From: Cubamyces lactineus
Taxonomy: Eukaryota; Basidiomycota; Agaricomycetes; Polyporales; Polyporaceae
NCBI GenBank assembly: GCA_022376465.1
Contig: JACDTU010000030.1
Coordinates: 62,001 to 126,000, forward strand
Length of the DNA: 64,000 nt
Direction: 5' to 3'
The notes beneath the pieces were generated by a model that saw only the letters and a list, made by a program, of their open reading frames with translations, was not told the DNA's origin and did not search any database. A program made the position numbers and the translations under genes. Positions 1 to 9,054 of the stretch are shown here, piece after piece. The first letter of the stretch is position 1. Each line of letters opens with the position of its first letter.

Positions 1-4
1 GGCT

Positions 5-163
5 TCACGATCCCCACGCTGATCGGGATGGGTAGTCACGGCTGTGGAGGGTGTGCTCGATGATGCGGTTGAAGAGGTCGCGGAGGATATACCAGAGAAA
101 GAGGAGGGTGATAGCGAGGAGGGTGAGGCAGTAGATGGCGAAGAGGATGGCGAGAGAGAGCAT
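5..163 (-). CDS. Small hydrophobic ORF after pol, left copy
   Basis: A 52-codon ORF beginning 6 nt after the pol stop, with an N-terminal hydrophobic stretch (starts MLSLAILFAIYCL) of about 27 residues, then a polar tail. It is matched in the right copy (63565-63723) with one Ala/Thr difference. It looks like a one-pass membrane peptide. No homology is recognised and it is not a standard chromovirus gene. The two ORFs that follow it in the right copy fall outside the window here. Conservation may simply reflect recent copying. Confidence 0.45.
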   Translation of the reverse strand: MLSLAILFAIYCLTLLAITLLFLWYILRDLFNRIIEHTLHSRDYPSRSAWGS

Positions 164-169
164 TGCAGA

Positions 170-3100
170 TTACAGCAGCTTCTTCGCCCTTTTATACCGT
201 TGGAGGATTTCTTTGGCATTCGGAATTAGAGCGGACTCGGGTTCCCATGTGTTCTCGGCGCTGGAGTAGCCTTTCCACTTGATTTGGTAGCGGATTCCGC
301 CTCGTGTGGTCTTGTGTCCGACGATCGCTTCGACCTCATATTCTTCTTCTCCGTTGATAAGGTCAGGTGGTGGCCTCGTGTAGTTCGGTCCGTGGGTGTC
401 GTTTTCCTTGTATGGGGTGAGGAAGCATGCGTGGAACGCGGGGTGTACCTTCCAGTGTTTCGGCAGCTCCAGCCGATAGGTCACGGGTCCAAGTACTTCG
501 GTGATGACAAAGGGGCCTTCCCGTTTGGGTGCGAGTTTCCGGGATGCGTAAGCGAGCTTGAGGTTCTTCCCTTCGAGCCAGACCTTCTGTCCTTTCTTGA
601 ATTGGACGAACTTTCCCTTGAATCTGTCGCGTATGACGTGTCGGGCTAGCTCGTGGGCTGCTAGGGCTTCGTCTCGGGCCTTCTGGAGGTTCACTAGCCG
701 TTCTTGTACTGTCGGGGTGTTGGTCTTGGGGTATGCGATAGGAATCAGTGTCGGTTCGTACCCCATCATGAGGTAGAATGGTGATGCGTTCCGTGCTGAG
801 TGGGTCCGTTGATTGTGTGCGACTTCTGCGTCGACAAGGTGTTCCGCCCATTCGTCTGGTCGGCCTTCGCAGAATATCCTGAGGTAGACTTCCAGTTCTT
901 GATTCACTCGTTCAGTTTGTCCGTCGGTCTGCGGGTGATATGCGGTAGACGGGGAAAGGGTGATGCCTAAGAGTCTTCCTAGTTCGCGAGTGACGTTGGA
1001 TACGAATTGTGGCCCTCGGTCGGATATGATCTTGCTGGGTAGTCCAAAGTGTCGGTAGACATGCCGGTGGTAAAGCGCCGCTGTGCCGATTGCGTCGATC
1101 GTCTTCTTGCATGGTGCGAAAATCACCCCCTTCGTAAGGCCATGGTCGACCACGACCAGAATACTATCGTAGCCGTGGGATTCGGGGAGATCGGTGATGA
1201 GATCCATCGTGACGTTCTGGAATGGCCGAGTAACATCGTCAGCGGGGATTGGTTGTGGGGGCGGGGTGGTCGGGTGTGTGTTTGGCTTGTTCTGCTGGCA
1301 TGTGGCACAGCCTTCGACGTATCGGGATACCATGGCATACATGCCGGGCCACCAGTACGACCGTCGTATCAGTTCTAGAGTCTTGAATTTCCCAGGGTGT
1401 CCGGCTGCCGGGGAGTCGTGGTGTTGACTGATCAGGTCTCGTCGCAGAGCTTCGTCGGCCGGTACGTAGCATCGGTTCTTGTAGAAGATTAAGCCATCTC
1501 GTTCTTGCCAATCGGTGAGTGCACTTCTGATCGGGGGTGGTCCGTCGTGTTGGATGGCAGCAAGTGCGTCGCAAAAGAGTCTGTCTTGCGTGGCCAAGTG
1601 TCGGAACCTCGGTGCCAGTCGGGTGTCCACTAGTCGTACGAAGAGGTTGTCAGGTAGCATGGTTCGTTCAGTATTGTCGTCTTCTGATCCTTGTCGGTGA
1701 TCGGGTCTTCGGGATAGCGCATCCGATTGTACCATTGCCGTGCCGGGGGTGTGTACGAGTTGAATGTCGAACTGGGAGAGAAAGAGGGCCCATCGTGCTT
1801 GTTGCCTGTTCAGTTGTTGCGGGTTGCGCCAGTAGGTGAGGTTCTTGTGGTCGGATAGGATCGTAACCGGGTGCCCTGATCCTTCGAGGTAGTGTCGCCA
1901 GGCTTTCAGGGCTCGAATGATGCCAAGTAGTTCTCGGTCATAGATTTCGTAGTTCCGTTCCGCTTCGGTGAATCCTTCGGATAGATACGCGCACGGGTGC
2001 AGGTCGCCGTTGGCATCTCGTTGCCGGAGTACTGCCCCTGTGGCCCATTGCGAAGCGTCGGATTCGACGACAAAGGGTTTGCTAACGTCGGGCATTTGCA
2101 GCACGGGGGCCGTCGCAAATCGTTGCTTCAGCATGTCGAAGGCCTTCTGGCATTCCGTTGTCCATTCCCATTTGGCGTCTTTCTTGGTGAGCGCGTTGAG
2201 CGGTCGCGCGATCTCCGAGAAGTGGTCGATGAATCGTCGGTAAAAGTTGCCGAATCCAAGGAATGATCGAACGTCCTTGACGGTTGTCGGTTCTGGCCAG
2301 TCGAGTATTCCCTTTATCTTGATAGGGTCCATGGAGATCCGGTTCTCGCTGATGATCATTCCAAGATACTCCACTTCTGGTGCGTCGAATATGCACTTCT
2401 CTAGCTTGAGGTAGAGGTCGTGTTCTTTGAGTCGTTCTAGGACACGTAAGGTCCTTCTTCGGTGTTCGTCCAGGTCTGCCGAAAAGATCAGTATGTCGTC
2501 CATGTAAATCACTACCCATCCTTCGTCGATCATGTCTGCGAAGATCGCGTTCATCATAGCTTGGAAAGCCGAGGGGGAGTTCCGCAGTTCAAAGAACATG
2601 ACCATTGGTTCGTATAGCCCTTTGCTGGTTCGGAAGGCGGCCTTCCATTGATCACCGTCCTTGATACGGACGTTGTTGTATCCCGACCGGAGGTCCAGTT
2701 TGGAGAAAACCTTCGCTCCGCGCAGCTTGTCGACCAATTCCGATATGAGCGGTAGTGGGTACTTGTTGGGGACGGTTCCTTCGTTGAGGTATCGATAGTC
2801 TTGGCAGGGTCGTAGTGTTCCGTCCTTCTTGCCAACGAAGAAGAATGGGGATGCCATCGGCGAGTTCGAGGGTCGGATGTAGCCTTTTCGTAGGTTCTCC
2901 CGGATGAATTCCTCCTCGGCTTCGAGTTCCTTGGGCGTGAGTTGATATCGCTTGAAGTCCTTCGGGGTAAAGCCTTCCTTGAGTTCAATGGCCAGGTCCC
3001 AGGGTCGTGATGGTGGGAATCGTTCGGATGCCTTCTTTTCAAAGATGGCGGCATATCCTCGGTACGGTTCGGGGAGCATTTCTTCGAAAGTCTTCTTCTC

Positions 3101-4018
3101 TTCCTGTGCTTGGTGCTGTTGTGCGAGTGCCATTGCGGGGTTGACCTTTGCTCGGATCCAGACGTTGGCTGCAATTGCAAATCGAAGTCCTTGTGGGGCT
3201 CGTCGGATTCTTCCGATGGTGGGTCCGGGTCCAACCTTCGTGGGTTCGTAGTCGTGTTCCGTGGTGAGGGGGGATCCGGGTCGAGGCATATCTCCGTGCC
3301 ATTCTGTCGCATGCGATGCTATCATGGCTTCGTGTTCTCCGCGAAGATAAGCTATCAGCAGATCTTGGTCGTTGGGTTCTTCTTCCGGGTGCACGTCGGA
3401 GAGGGTAACTCGTTCGATGTTCTCGTAGATTGGTTCTTGGGTTGATGCTTCCTCGGTCGCGTCTTCGTCTTCTTCATCTGTTTCTTCGTCCGGTTCTTCT
3501 TCAACTGGCTTGGGTCTTCCGGTGAAGGGGTCTTGATCTGGGAACCACATTGCACGCAGATGTTCCACAATTGTTCGGTTCACCCGGGCGGGGTCGATAT
3601 CGAGGGTCCCTTTCGTGAAGTCGATGTTGGCATTGACGCGCTGCAGCCATGGCAGGCCCAGGATGATTGGTTCCTTTCCTAGCGACGTAATCAGGAACCG
3701 CACAATGTGTCGGTGGCGCCCAGCTTCGATTTCAAGGACTGCGCATTTCTTGATATCGCCTGCTTCATTCCTGGTTCCGTCAGCGTTGTATACTCGGATC
3801 GGGGCTTTCAGCGATTTGAGCGGGAAGTTGTGCTCTTTCGCAAACCTGTGGTCCATGAATACTTCTCCCGCTCCCGTGTCGATGAGGGCTTTCGTTTCGA
3901 CGCTTAGGTCCGCGTGGATAGATAACGGAATTCTCATAGACTGTCGAGAAGTCTGCGCTACTATTACACGGCGGACCTTAGTACGCGGTCGTGACGTCGA
4001 GGCACGCCGGTTCTTCAA
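170..4018 (-). CDS. pol: Pol polyprotein (PR-RT-RH-IN-chromodomain), left chromovirus
   Basis: An uninterrupted pol frame of about 1,282 codons. The aspartic protease motif is LIDTGAG (Asp47). The reverse transcriptase carries YMDD near residue 504. RNase H begins near residue 650 (ESDAS). The integrase has an HHCC zinc-binding region (about 863-915) and a DDE core ([10 protein letters not shown] near 938, then DRGPQF and [11 protein letters not shown]). A C-terminal chromodomain occupies about 1225-1277 ([14 protein letters not shown]) and in this class is thought to steer integration to marked chromatin. The frame starts at the frameshift site with no ATG. Residue 477 is Glu (FFELRNSPSAFQ), where the right copy and the family have Gly, so the enzyme may be inactive despite the open frame. 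Confidence 0.93.
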   Translation of the reverse strand: MKNRRASTSRPRTKVRRVIVAQTSRQSMRIPLSIHADLSVETKALIDTGAGEVFMDHRFAKEHNFPLKSLKAPIRVYNADGTRNEAGDIKKCAVLEIEAGRHRHIVRFLITSLGKEPIILGLPWLQRVNANIDFTKGTLDIDPARVNRTIVEHLRAMWFPDQDPFTGRPKPVEEEPDEETDEEDEDATEEASTQEPIYENIERVTLSDVHPEEEPNDQDLLIAYLRGEHEAMIASHATEWHGDMPRPGSPLTTEHDYEPTKVGPGPTIGRIRRAPQGLRFAIAANVWIRAKVNPAMALAQQHQAQEEKKTFEEMLPEPYRGYAAIFEKKASERFPPSRPWDLAIELKEGFTPKDFKRYQLTPKELEAEEEFIRENLRKGYIRPSNSPMASPFFFVGKKDGTLRPCQDYRYLNEGTVPNKYPLPLISELVDKLRGAKVFSKLDLRSGYNNVRIKDGDQWKAAFRTSKGLYEPMVMFFELRNSPSAFQAMMNAIFADMIDEGWVVIYMDDILIFSADLDEHRRRTLRVLERLKEHDLYLKLEKCIFDAPEVEYLGMIISENRISMDPIKIKGILDWPEPTTVKDVRSFLGFGNFYRRFIDHFSEIARPLNALTKKDAKWEWTTECQKAFDMLKQRFATAPVLQMPDVSKPFVVESDASQWATGAVLRQRDANGDLHPCAYLSEGFTEAERNYEIYDRELLGIIRALKAWRHYLEGSGHPVTILSDHKNLTYWRNPQQLNRQQARWALFLSQFDIQLVHTPGTAMVQSDALSRRPDHRQGSEDDNTERTMLPDNLFVRLVDTRLAPRFRHLATQDRLFCDALAAIQHDGPPPIRSALTDWQERDGLIFYKNRCYVPADEALRRDLISQHHDSPAAGHPGKFKTLELIRRSYWWPGMYAMVSRYVEGCATCQQNKPNTHPTTPPPQPIPADDVTRPFQNVTMDLITDLPESHGYDSILVVVDHGLTKGVIFAPCKKTIDAIGTAALYHRHVYRHFGLPSKIISDRGPQFVSNVTRELGRLLGITLSPSTAYHPQTDGQTERVNQELEVYLRIFCEGRPDEWAEHLVDAEVAHNQRTHSARNASPFYLMMGYEPTLIPIAYPKTNTPTVQERLVNLQKARDEALAAHELARHVIRDRFKGKFVQFKKGQKVWLEGKNLKLAYASRKLAPKREGPFVITEVLGPVTYRLELPKHWKVHPAFHACFLTPYKENDTHGPNYTRPPPDLINGEEEYEVEAIVGHKTTRGGIRYQIKWKGYSSAENTWEPESALIPNAKEILQRYKRAKKLL

Positions 4019-5016
4019 AAACCCTCGTTGGAGAAGCTTGCGAGGATTTCCTTCGCGTCTTGGTCTTCCTCTAGCCCCTTCAGAGCGGTACGGATCCTTG
4101 CTGCGATAAGCTGCTTCTTGTCAGCCGCTTGGCCGTCGATGGATTTGATGTCTTCATCATCGTCGCTCTCGTCTTCTTCGACCTCGGTGATGCGGGCCTT
4201 GGCAGCTGGCTTCGTCTTCTTACGGTCGTTGGTTCTTCTGTTGGGGCACTGCCGCGCTAGATGCCCTATCTGGTGGCAATTGAAGCATCGTCCTTCTCGG
4301 TAGTGCTTCTCACGTTCTTCGGTCGTCATCTTGTCGACATCCATGGCGTCAGGGTCGCGTTCTTGCCGTCGGGGTCTGTACGGCTTGTACGTAGGTCGGA
4401 AGGTCGAGGTCTTCCCGTCGTATGCTCTTCCCAGGTGATACTGCTGTTCGAGAGTGGAGGCTCGGAGGTAGAGTTCGCTGGCGTCCTTCGGTAGGGGGTA
4501 CATCCCGAAGATCTTCTCTCGAAGGGGACGGTTGAGTCCAGCATAGAAGAAGTCGGCAATGACTTCGAACTCTGTGATTCCGCATCGCGAGATGATCGAC
4601 TTGAACTCGGCGATGTAGTCTTCGACTTTCTTGCTTCCTTGCTTCAGGTTTCGCAGCAGCACACGGGCGCTGGCCTTCTGGTCGATGTCGTCAAATGCTT
4701 CCAGTAGTTGCTTCTTGAAGTCTTCCCATGTTCCGTAGTTGGGTTCGATACGTTCTTCACCTGGTCTTCGGTTCTTGTTCTGGTCGGCTGCCTGCCGTTC
4801 TACGTCTTCAATGAAGGTGCGGGCCCAGGTTCCGGCGGTGCCCCCGTTCATCAGCATAAGGCAGAAGACGATCTTCATTTCGTCGGTGGCGTAGGTCTTC
4901 TTGTTCATCGTGAGGTAGAGGGAGCATTTCTGCAACCACTCCACTACTTCGCCCCGCTTCCCTGAGAACTCTGGGGGCATCTTGAGCTTGATCTCGTTCG
5001 TCTTTTCTTCAGCCAT
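4015..5016 (-). CDS. gag: Gag polyprotein, left chromovirus
   Basis: A 333-residue Gag, the structural protein that packages element RNA into cytoplasmic particles. It has a retrotransposon Gag capsid-type region in the N-terminal two thirds (WLQKCSLYL, ARVLLRNLKQGS, FYAGLNRPLREKI). A CCHC zinc knuckle follows near residue 243 (CFNCHQIGHLARQC), then an acidic tail. The ATG sits in a good Kozak context (ccacaATGgc). An in-frame open stretch without ATG extends about 175 codons further upstream. Gag ends with TGA inside a GGGTTTTTGA sequence, where pol begins in the -1 frame. It differs from the right copy at only a handful of residues. Confidence 0.93.
   Translation of the reverse strand: MAEEKTNEIKLKMPPEFSGKRGEVVEWLQKCSLYLTMNKKTYATDEMKIVFCLMLMNGGTAGTWARTFIEDVERQAADQNKNRRPGEERIEPNYGTWEDFKKQLLEAFDDIDQKASARVLLRNLKQGSKKVEDYIAEFKSIISRCGITEFEVIADFFYAGLNRPLREKIFGMYPLPKDASELYLRASTLEQQYHLGRAYDGKTSTFRPTYKPYRPRRQERDPDAMDVDKMTTEEREKHYREGRCFNCHQIGHLARQCPNRRTNDRKKTKPAAKARITEVEEDESDDDEDIKSIDGQAADKKQLIAARIRTALKGLEEDQDAKEILASFSNEGF
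4018..4024 (-). promoter_or_regulatory. Putative -1 ribosomal frameshift site gag/pol, left copy
   Basis: The heptamer G GGT TTT (X XXY YYZ form, read in the gag frame) immediately precedes the gag stop TGA. The pol frame is -1 relative to gag and has no ATG at its start; its first codon after the slip is TTG. This fits programmed -1 frameshifting to make Gag-Pol. A stimulatory RNA structure was not assessed. Confidence 0.65.
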
Positions 5017-5536
5017 CGTGGCTTCGGTTTGGCCTTCGGGTTCGTTCGTAGTTCGGTTCGATTCTTCTTGAGGGGTCTTCCCTACGGGTTCTGGTGCGGC
5101 TTCGCTTCCCTCCGGGTCGTGGTCGTCGTTCGAAGTTCTTGTAGCGTTCTCGCTTTCTGGTTCACTCTCCTCGAGTATCTCCGCCTGAGCTGGTCTGGGA
5201 GTAGTGAAGTCTACCGGGGAAGGTTGTTCTGGTTCTGTTCTCGGTTCCGGGGTGGCCGCTGGTTCCTCCGGAAGTTCGTCTCCAAGTGATATTTCGCGGT
5301 AGCGTCTTCGGTAGTCGGGGTCGATGTCAAGGCAGTTCCGCCAGGTGAGAGGGACTTCGGTGAAGTGCCAGGACTTGTTCTTCCAGAAGACTTGTTGCCC
5401 TTCGTAGTAGACTAGCTTGGCTTCCTTGTCAACCGCAAATTCTTTCGGTATCGACGCCGTGTTGTTCGGTTCGGGGCCGCTCTGTCTTGAGCGGGTGTCG
5501 TGTGTCGAGATCTGGGTAGATCGACGGGTTCTGGTG

Positions 5537-5546
5537 AGCTCGACCT
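5537..5546 (-). promoter_or_regulatory. Putative self-priming primer-binding site, left copy
   Basis: Two nucleotides after the LTR, the minus strand reads AGGTCGAGCT. This is the exact reverse complement of AGCTCGACCT at 5660-5669 in the LTR, which lies where transcription should start relative to the TATTTAA box. No TGG-type tRNA primer site is seen after the LTR. In Tf1-like elements the transcript 5' end folds back to prime reverse transcription, and this arrangement matches. The assignment is inference from position and complementarity. Confidence 0.6.
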
Positions 5547-5548
5547 AA

Positions 5549-5965
5549 TGTTACGACGAGCCTAGATCGGTCACAGCAAGCGACGTCCTAGGGATCGGAC
5601 CAGAGGTCTCCAGTGGTTCGAGTCGAGTAGAGGTTCAAAGGAATAGGCAATGGATAACCAGGTCGAGCTGAGGATCCCGAGTGGATCCTCTGGTCTTAAA
5701 TACAGGAAGAGAGACATGGACACGTCAGCGCCACGTAGGCGCCACGTACCGTGAGAGTCCAGTATAACTACGTAGAGTCAGGGCTGGGAGTACAGATGAT
5801 GTGGCGATGACGTGGCGGAAGGTGATAGGGTAGTAATACAACAGCCGTGTGAACCGGTGGGAAAGGATGACGTGGCATGGGAAAGGATGACGTGGCATAA
5901 CGGGGGCACGAGGAAGAGAGAGAAAAAGGAAACTGGGTGACCGTGACGTACTGAGCATCGTAACA
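5549..5965 (-). repeat. 5' LTR of left chromovirus (417 bp)
   Basis: Bounded by an 8 bp inverted repeat, TGTTACGA at its start (5958-5965 read on minus) and TCGTAACA at its end (5549-5556 read on minus). These are typical TG...CA LTR ends. It has the same length as the right-hand LTR at 57763-58179 and aligns with it throughout. It contains a TATTTAA box (5696-5702) and, about 30 nt downstream, AGCTCGACCT (5660-5669), the predicted transcript 5' end. The outer flank read on minus is ACGTG, the expected 5 bp target duplication. The partner flank is outside the window. Confidence 0.9.
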
Positions 5966-6951
5966 CACGTCCTCCTCCGAGTCTTGAATGATACAGAGAC
6001 AATCGGTCCACAGGAAGTGAACCCCTAACGCGTGTGTGACGTAGATGGCATCGCGGATAGTCTGCGGGAGGGATGATGCATCTATCCCGTTGAGGTACGT
6101 GGCTAGGTTGTCCTTGGTGGTGCAATGGAGCTGACGCCCGGTGCCCCACACGTAGCTGAGCGCAACGTACCGCTCACACATGTCGCGATCGGTCGTGACG
6201 AGGCGCACATGGTCGGGATCCGAGCAGTCAATGAGCCGCGTAGGGAGAGTGGCGGGACCAACGAGGTCAGGCGTAATTGCCTGACAGCGCGCGTGACCCT
6301 GTACGCACTGCCCAACACACGCCTTTGCGATCGCCAACACCGTGGGTGTTCCTACGTGCGGAATGCGGGTCCTCCCCTTGATCCAAGACGCCGCGGGGTC
6401 ATCTGATATATACCACGTACATAGCAACGACGGTTCCGTCGTGGTGAGAATTTGAAGAAACACAAATGGGCACTGATGGACACACCTTCAGCTGCATAGG
6501 CGTAAAAAGTGAAGTAGTGACTCTTTGAGCCGTTTTCGAGTACGACCATCAATTTGTCTAGGATGCCCTCTGAGGGCATCCTATACTGACGTCTCCCAAT
6601 CCTGATTTGCAGTATGGCTGGCCAGCGCCACTGCTGTAGGACCTCCATGGAGCGCTTCACAAGGTATCGGCACCAGATACAACCAGATTCGGCGCACTGT
6701 TGCAACGCAGCCGCGGGGACCTGGTATCCAACGCCCCCTGTCCAGACGCCTCTCCTCGTGCTCGCATCCCAGATCTTCTTCACTGGATCATTGAACAATC
6801 CGAATTGTGTCACAAAGATGCCTTCCCAAGCGACCGCGCAGATGTTGTGCGGCCTAGGTGGTGATGTCACAGCACTTGCAGCGCTGATGAGGGCACTGTG
6901 CCAGTGGTGGGGTGGTTGTGGGCCAAATCGGTGACCTACGGTCGACAGCAT
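5966..6951 (-). pseudogene. HET-domain (heterokaryon incompatibility) gene, cut by LTR insertion
   Basis: Two exons are visible. Exon 1 (about 6951-6486) carries the basidiomycete-type N-terminus with AESGCIWCRYLV. An 83 nt GT-AG intron (6485-6403) follows. Exon 2 begins DDPAASWIKGR and contains the HET signatures RYVALSYVWG, LPQTIRDAI and FLWTDCLCIIQDSEED. The frame then runs directly into the LTR at 5965. HET proteins normally continue well past this point, so the C-terminal half is missing and would lie beyond the retrotransposon, outside the window. HET domains act in nonself recognition and cell death in fungi. The start codon is uncertain (6951 or an in-frame ATG at 7026). Confidence 0.85.
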
Positions 6952-7608
6952 CGTAGTCAAAAGAGCTGGTGAATCGGCGAAGTGAGATGAGACGAGTGGT
7001 ACAGTTGAACGCAGAGGAGGTTGCATATGTACTCACTGGGAGGAAAACAGAGTATCGCCTTCAGGAAGGAAGCATAGGATCGAGCATAAGTTGCTTTCTG
7101 ATGCTGTTCAATGTCAGGGACGAATGCACTGTATGCAGAATACATAAAGTTTTCACAGCACCGTGTCAGACGCTGTATTTAGCATATCGGCACAGGAATC
7201 AGCGTCTACACGACCGCACTTCTGCGTGCGAAGCATGGCTATGGCGTCGTGCCTTGTACCAGCTACCTCAACCGCCTGCGAGGGACGGAAGTTGGATGTT
7301 AACGGCTGTCCGCTATTGCACAGCCTGACGTCGTTAGGCAACCACGATGTGAATGGTCGCCCGACGCCCCTAGGCTGTCCGTGGCATTGACAGGGCGAGC
7401 TCAGCGGACGCTTTACTCGAGTCAATGATGTGTCAGGGGTTGCTGTTCGAGCCGAAGCGGCGGCCACGTTGGAGTATAAACCGGTGACGTCGGTAGGGGA
7501 ACTGAAGAGATCGTCGGGGCATCGATTTATCTGATAATACAAAGCTCTGCATATCATCCTGTCTTTAGTGGTAGACTTGACTGTGACTCATCCGGCTCGG
7601 TACTAGGT
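6952..7608. other. Intergenic interval, HET remnant to hydrolase
   Basis: About 0.65 kb in which I see no convincing gene. The open frames here have no recognisable domain and no intron structure. The upstream regulatory region of the HET gene must lie in its left part. Confidence 0.5.
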
Positions 7609-9054
7609 TCATGCAGGACTCTCGCGTTTAAGTAGCCACCTGATACCCTGTTCGACGTCATCTCGCACTTTCGCAGCAGCAGTGATATCAGGGACGCCGT
7701 AGTGGAACCCATGCCCCACTCCCGGGTATCTATGATCAAGGAGTTCAACATGTATTCGTGCAATGAGAGCAATCAAACAAAATCAGCACGTACAGATCGA
7801 GCTTAGTTTCGACGCCGGCCTCATGAAGGACTTCTGCATAGACGAGCGCATCGTCTCGAAGTGCGTCGAGGCCCATTGCTTGTATATATGCTCGCGGAAG
7901 CCCCTGGTGAGATGGGTACAGGAGTGGCGAGATTCTTGGATCAGACGGAGGCGCGTTGTACCATCCTAATGCGTCCAAACTATGTAGAAGACTAAGGCCG
8001 GAGTTAGGTCGATCGGACGTACCATAGAATCTCTCTATCATCGCTCGTGACAGTGCAGGCATATCTGGAATCTCGTCTATAGACAGGAACTTAGATTTAA
8101 AGCTGTAGTAAATCATTGTAAGAACATTCGCTAGGAAACGGATGTCCCAAATACAATCTCACCTCTCTGGATAGGCCGCGTAGTGACATACGTTTGGTTC
8201 GCACAAGAGCTGCCCGGTGAGACGCCGACCCTCGAAGAATGAGTCGTCCCGCGCGATGTGTGTAAGGACAGCAGAAAGGTTTGCGCCTGCAGACTCGCCC
8301 CCGATAAGGAAGCCTTTCTCAAGGTTGGCTTTGAGGAGAGACGTGTTGAAGATAGTCTGCCAAATTGTCAGTTTCGCTGAAGCCGTCTGTGATGAGCGAT
8401 CCTCCTACCCATTTGAGCGCCGCATAGCAGTCATTTACAGCGGTCGGGAAAGGGTATTCCGGAGCCAGACTGGAGAACATCCAAGATAACATCGAACGAG
8501 GTGTAAGCATATCGCCTGGCTCCCTTAACGGTATGGCTTACCGGTACTCAACGTTCACAACGGAAAGCTTCTGCCTGACGCAATAGCCTCGAAGAGCATA
8601 GTCGTCCAACTCGACACTACCGACTGTCCAACCTGAAGGGCATCGGGCGCATGCGAACTGCCATCAGCCACATGCAGGCAATCCGGAGTTGTCCGAGTTG
8701 AAAGCGCACATACCGCCGCCATGAATGTAGAAAAGGACAGGGAGAGTCTCGTTCTGATCGTCAACCATAGGCACGAGGCACCTAACAGAGATCTCCCCGC
8801 CTTCAACCTGGACAGGATGATCGGTTACTGTGTATGCGTTGCCTGTTTTCCATATTTCGTCAGTACGTTTCAAAGAACCATTAATAGTTGCAGTACTCGC
8901 TCGGAGGAAGCTGCGGCACAAGGAATGCCTTGTACACCTTCAAAACGGCAATATCAAAACCTGCGCGGGCCTCTTCCGCAGTGCTTGGAGGCGGGGGAGG
9001 CTTTGACCCTAGAAGCCCAGCTTTGGCGAGCCCTGCAGCATATTCAGGATCCAT
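7609..9054 (-). CDS. Alpha/beta-hydrolase fold-3 (HSL-type) esterase
   Basis: A multi-exon gene. It starts [13 protein letters not shown] at 9054 and ends with TGA at 7609-7611. Seen in order: the oxyanion-hole motif FYIHGGG, the strand NVEYR continuing across an intron into [20 protein letters not shown], the nucleophile elbow [10 protein letters not shown], then DPRISPLL and the acid residue in [11 protein letters not shown]. The catalytic His is in GVGHGFH, followed by the usual C-terminal helix. These are the hallmarks of the hormone-sensitive-lipase family, which hydrolyses small esters. Several introns are clear (for example one ending before the LAPEY exon). Near 8885 the N-terminal frame does not join the next exon with an obvious intron, so there may be an unrecognised splice or a one-base frameshift. 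The substrate is unknown. Confidence 0.85.

Larger units (their letters stand above)
1..5965 (-). mobile_element. Ty3-type chromovirus, left copy (3' end outside window)
   Basis: LTR retrotransposon read on the minus strand: 5' LTR, leader, gag, pol with protease, reverse transcriptase, RNase H, integrase and chromodomain, then a small ORF. The 3' LTR lies beyond base 1. It is collinear with the right copy: every landmark pair (LTR ends, gag start, frameshift site, pol stop) adds up to 63728, so I see no net insertion or deletion between them. The two proteins differ at only a few residues. The integrase-pol order and C-terminal chromodomain define a chromovirus. The LTR inserted into a HET-domain gene. 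Confidence 0.95.

Noticed and set aside
44..229. Acidic plus-strand frame in the left chromovirus
   Set aside because: It is antisense to the small hydrophobic ORF and the pol end, and is mirrored in the right copy. A shadow frame.
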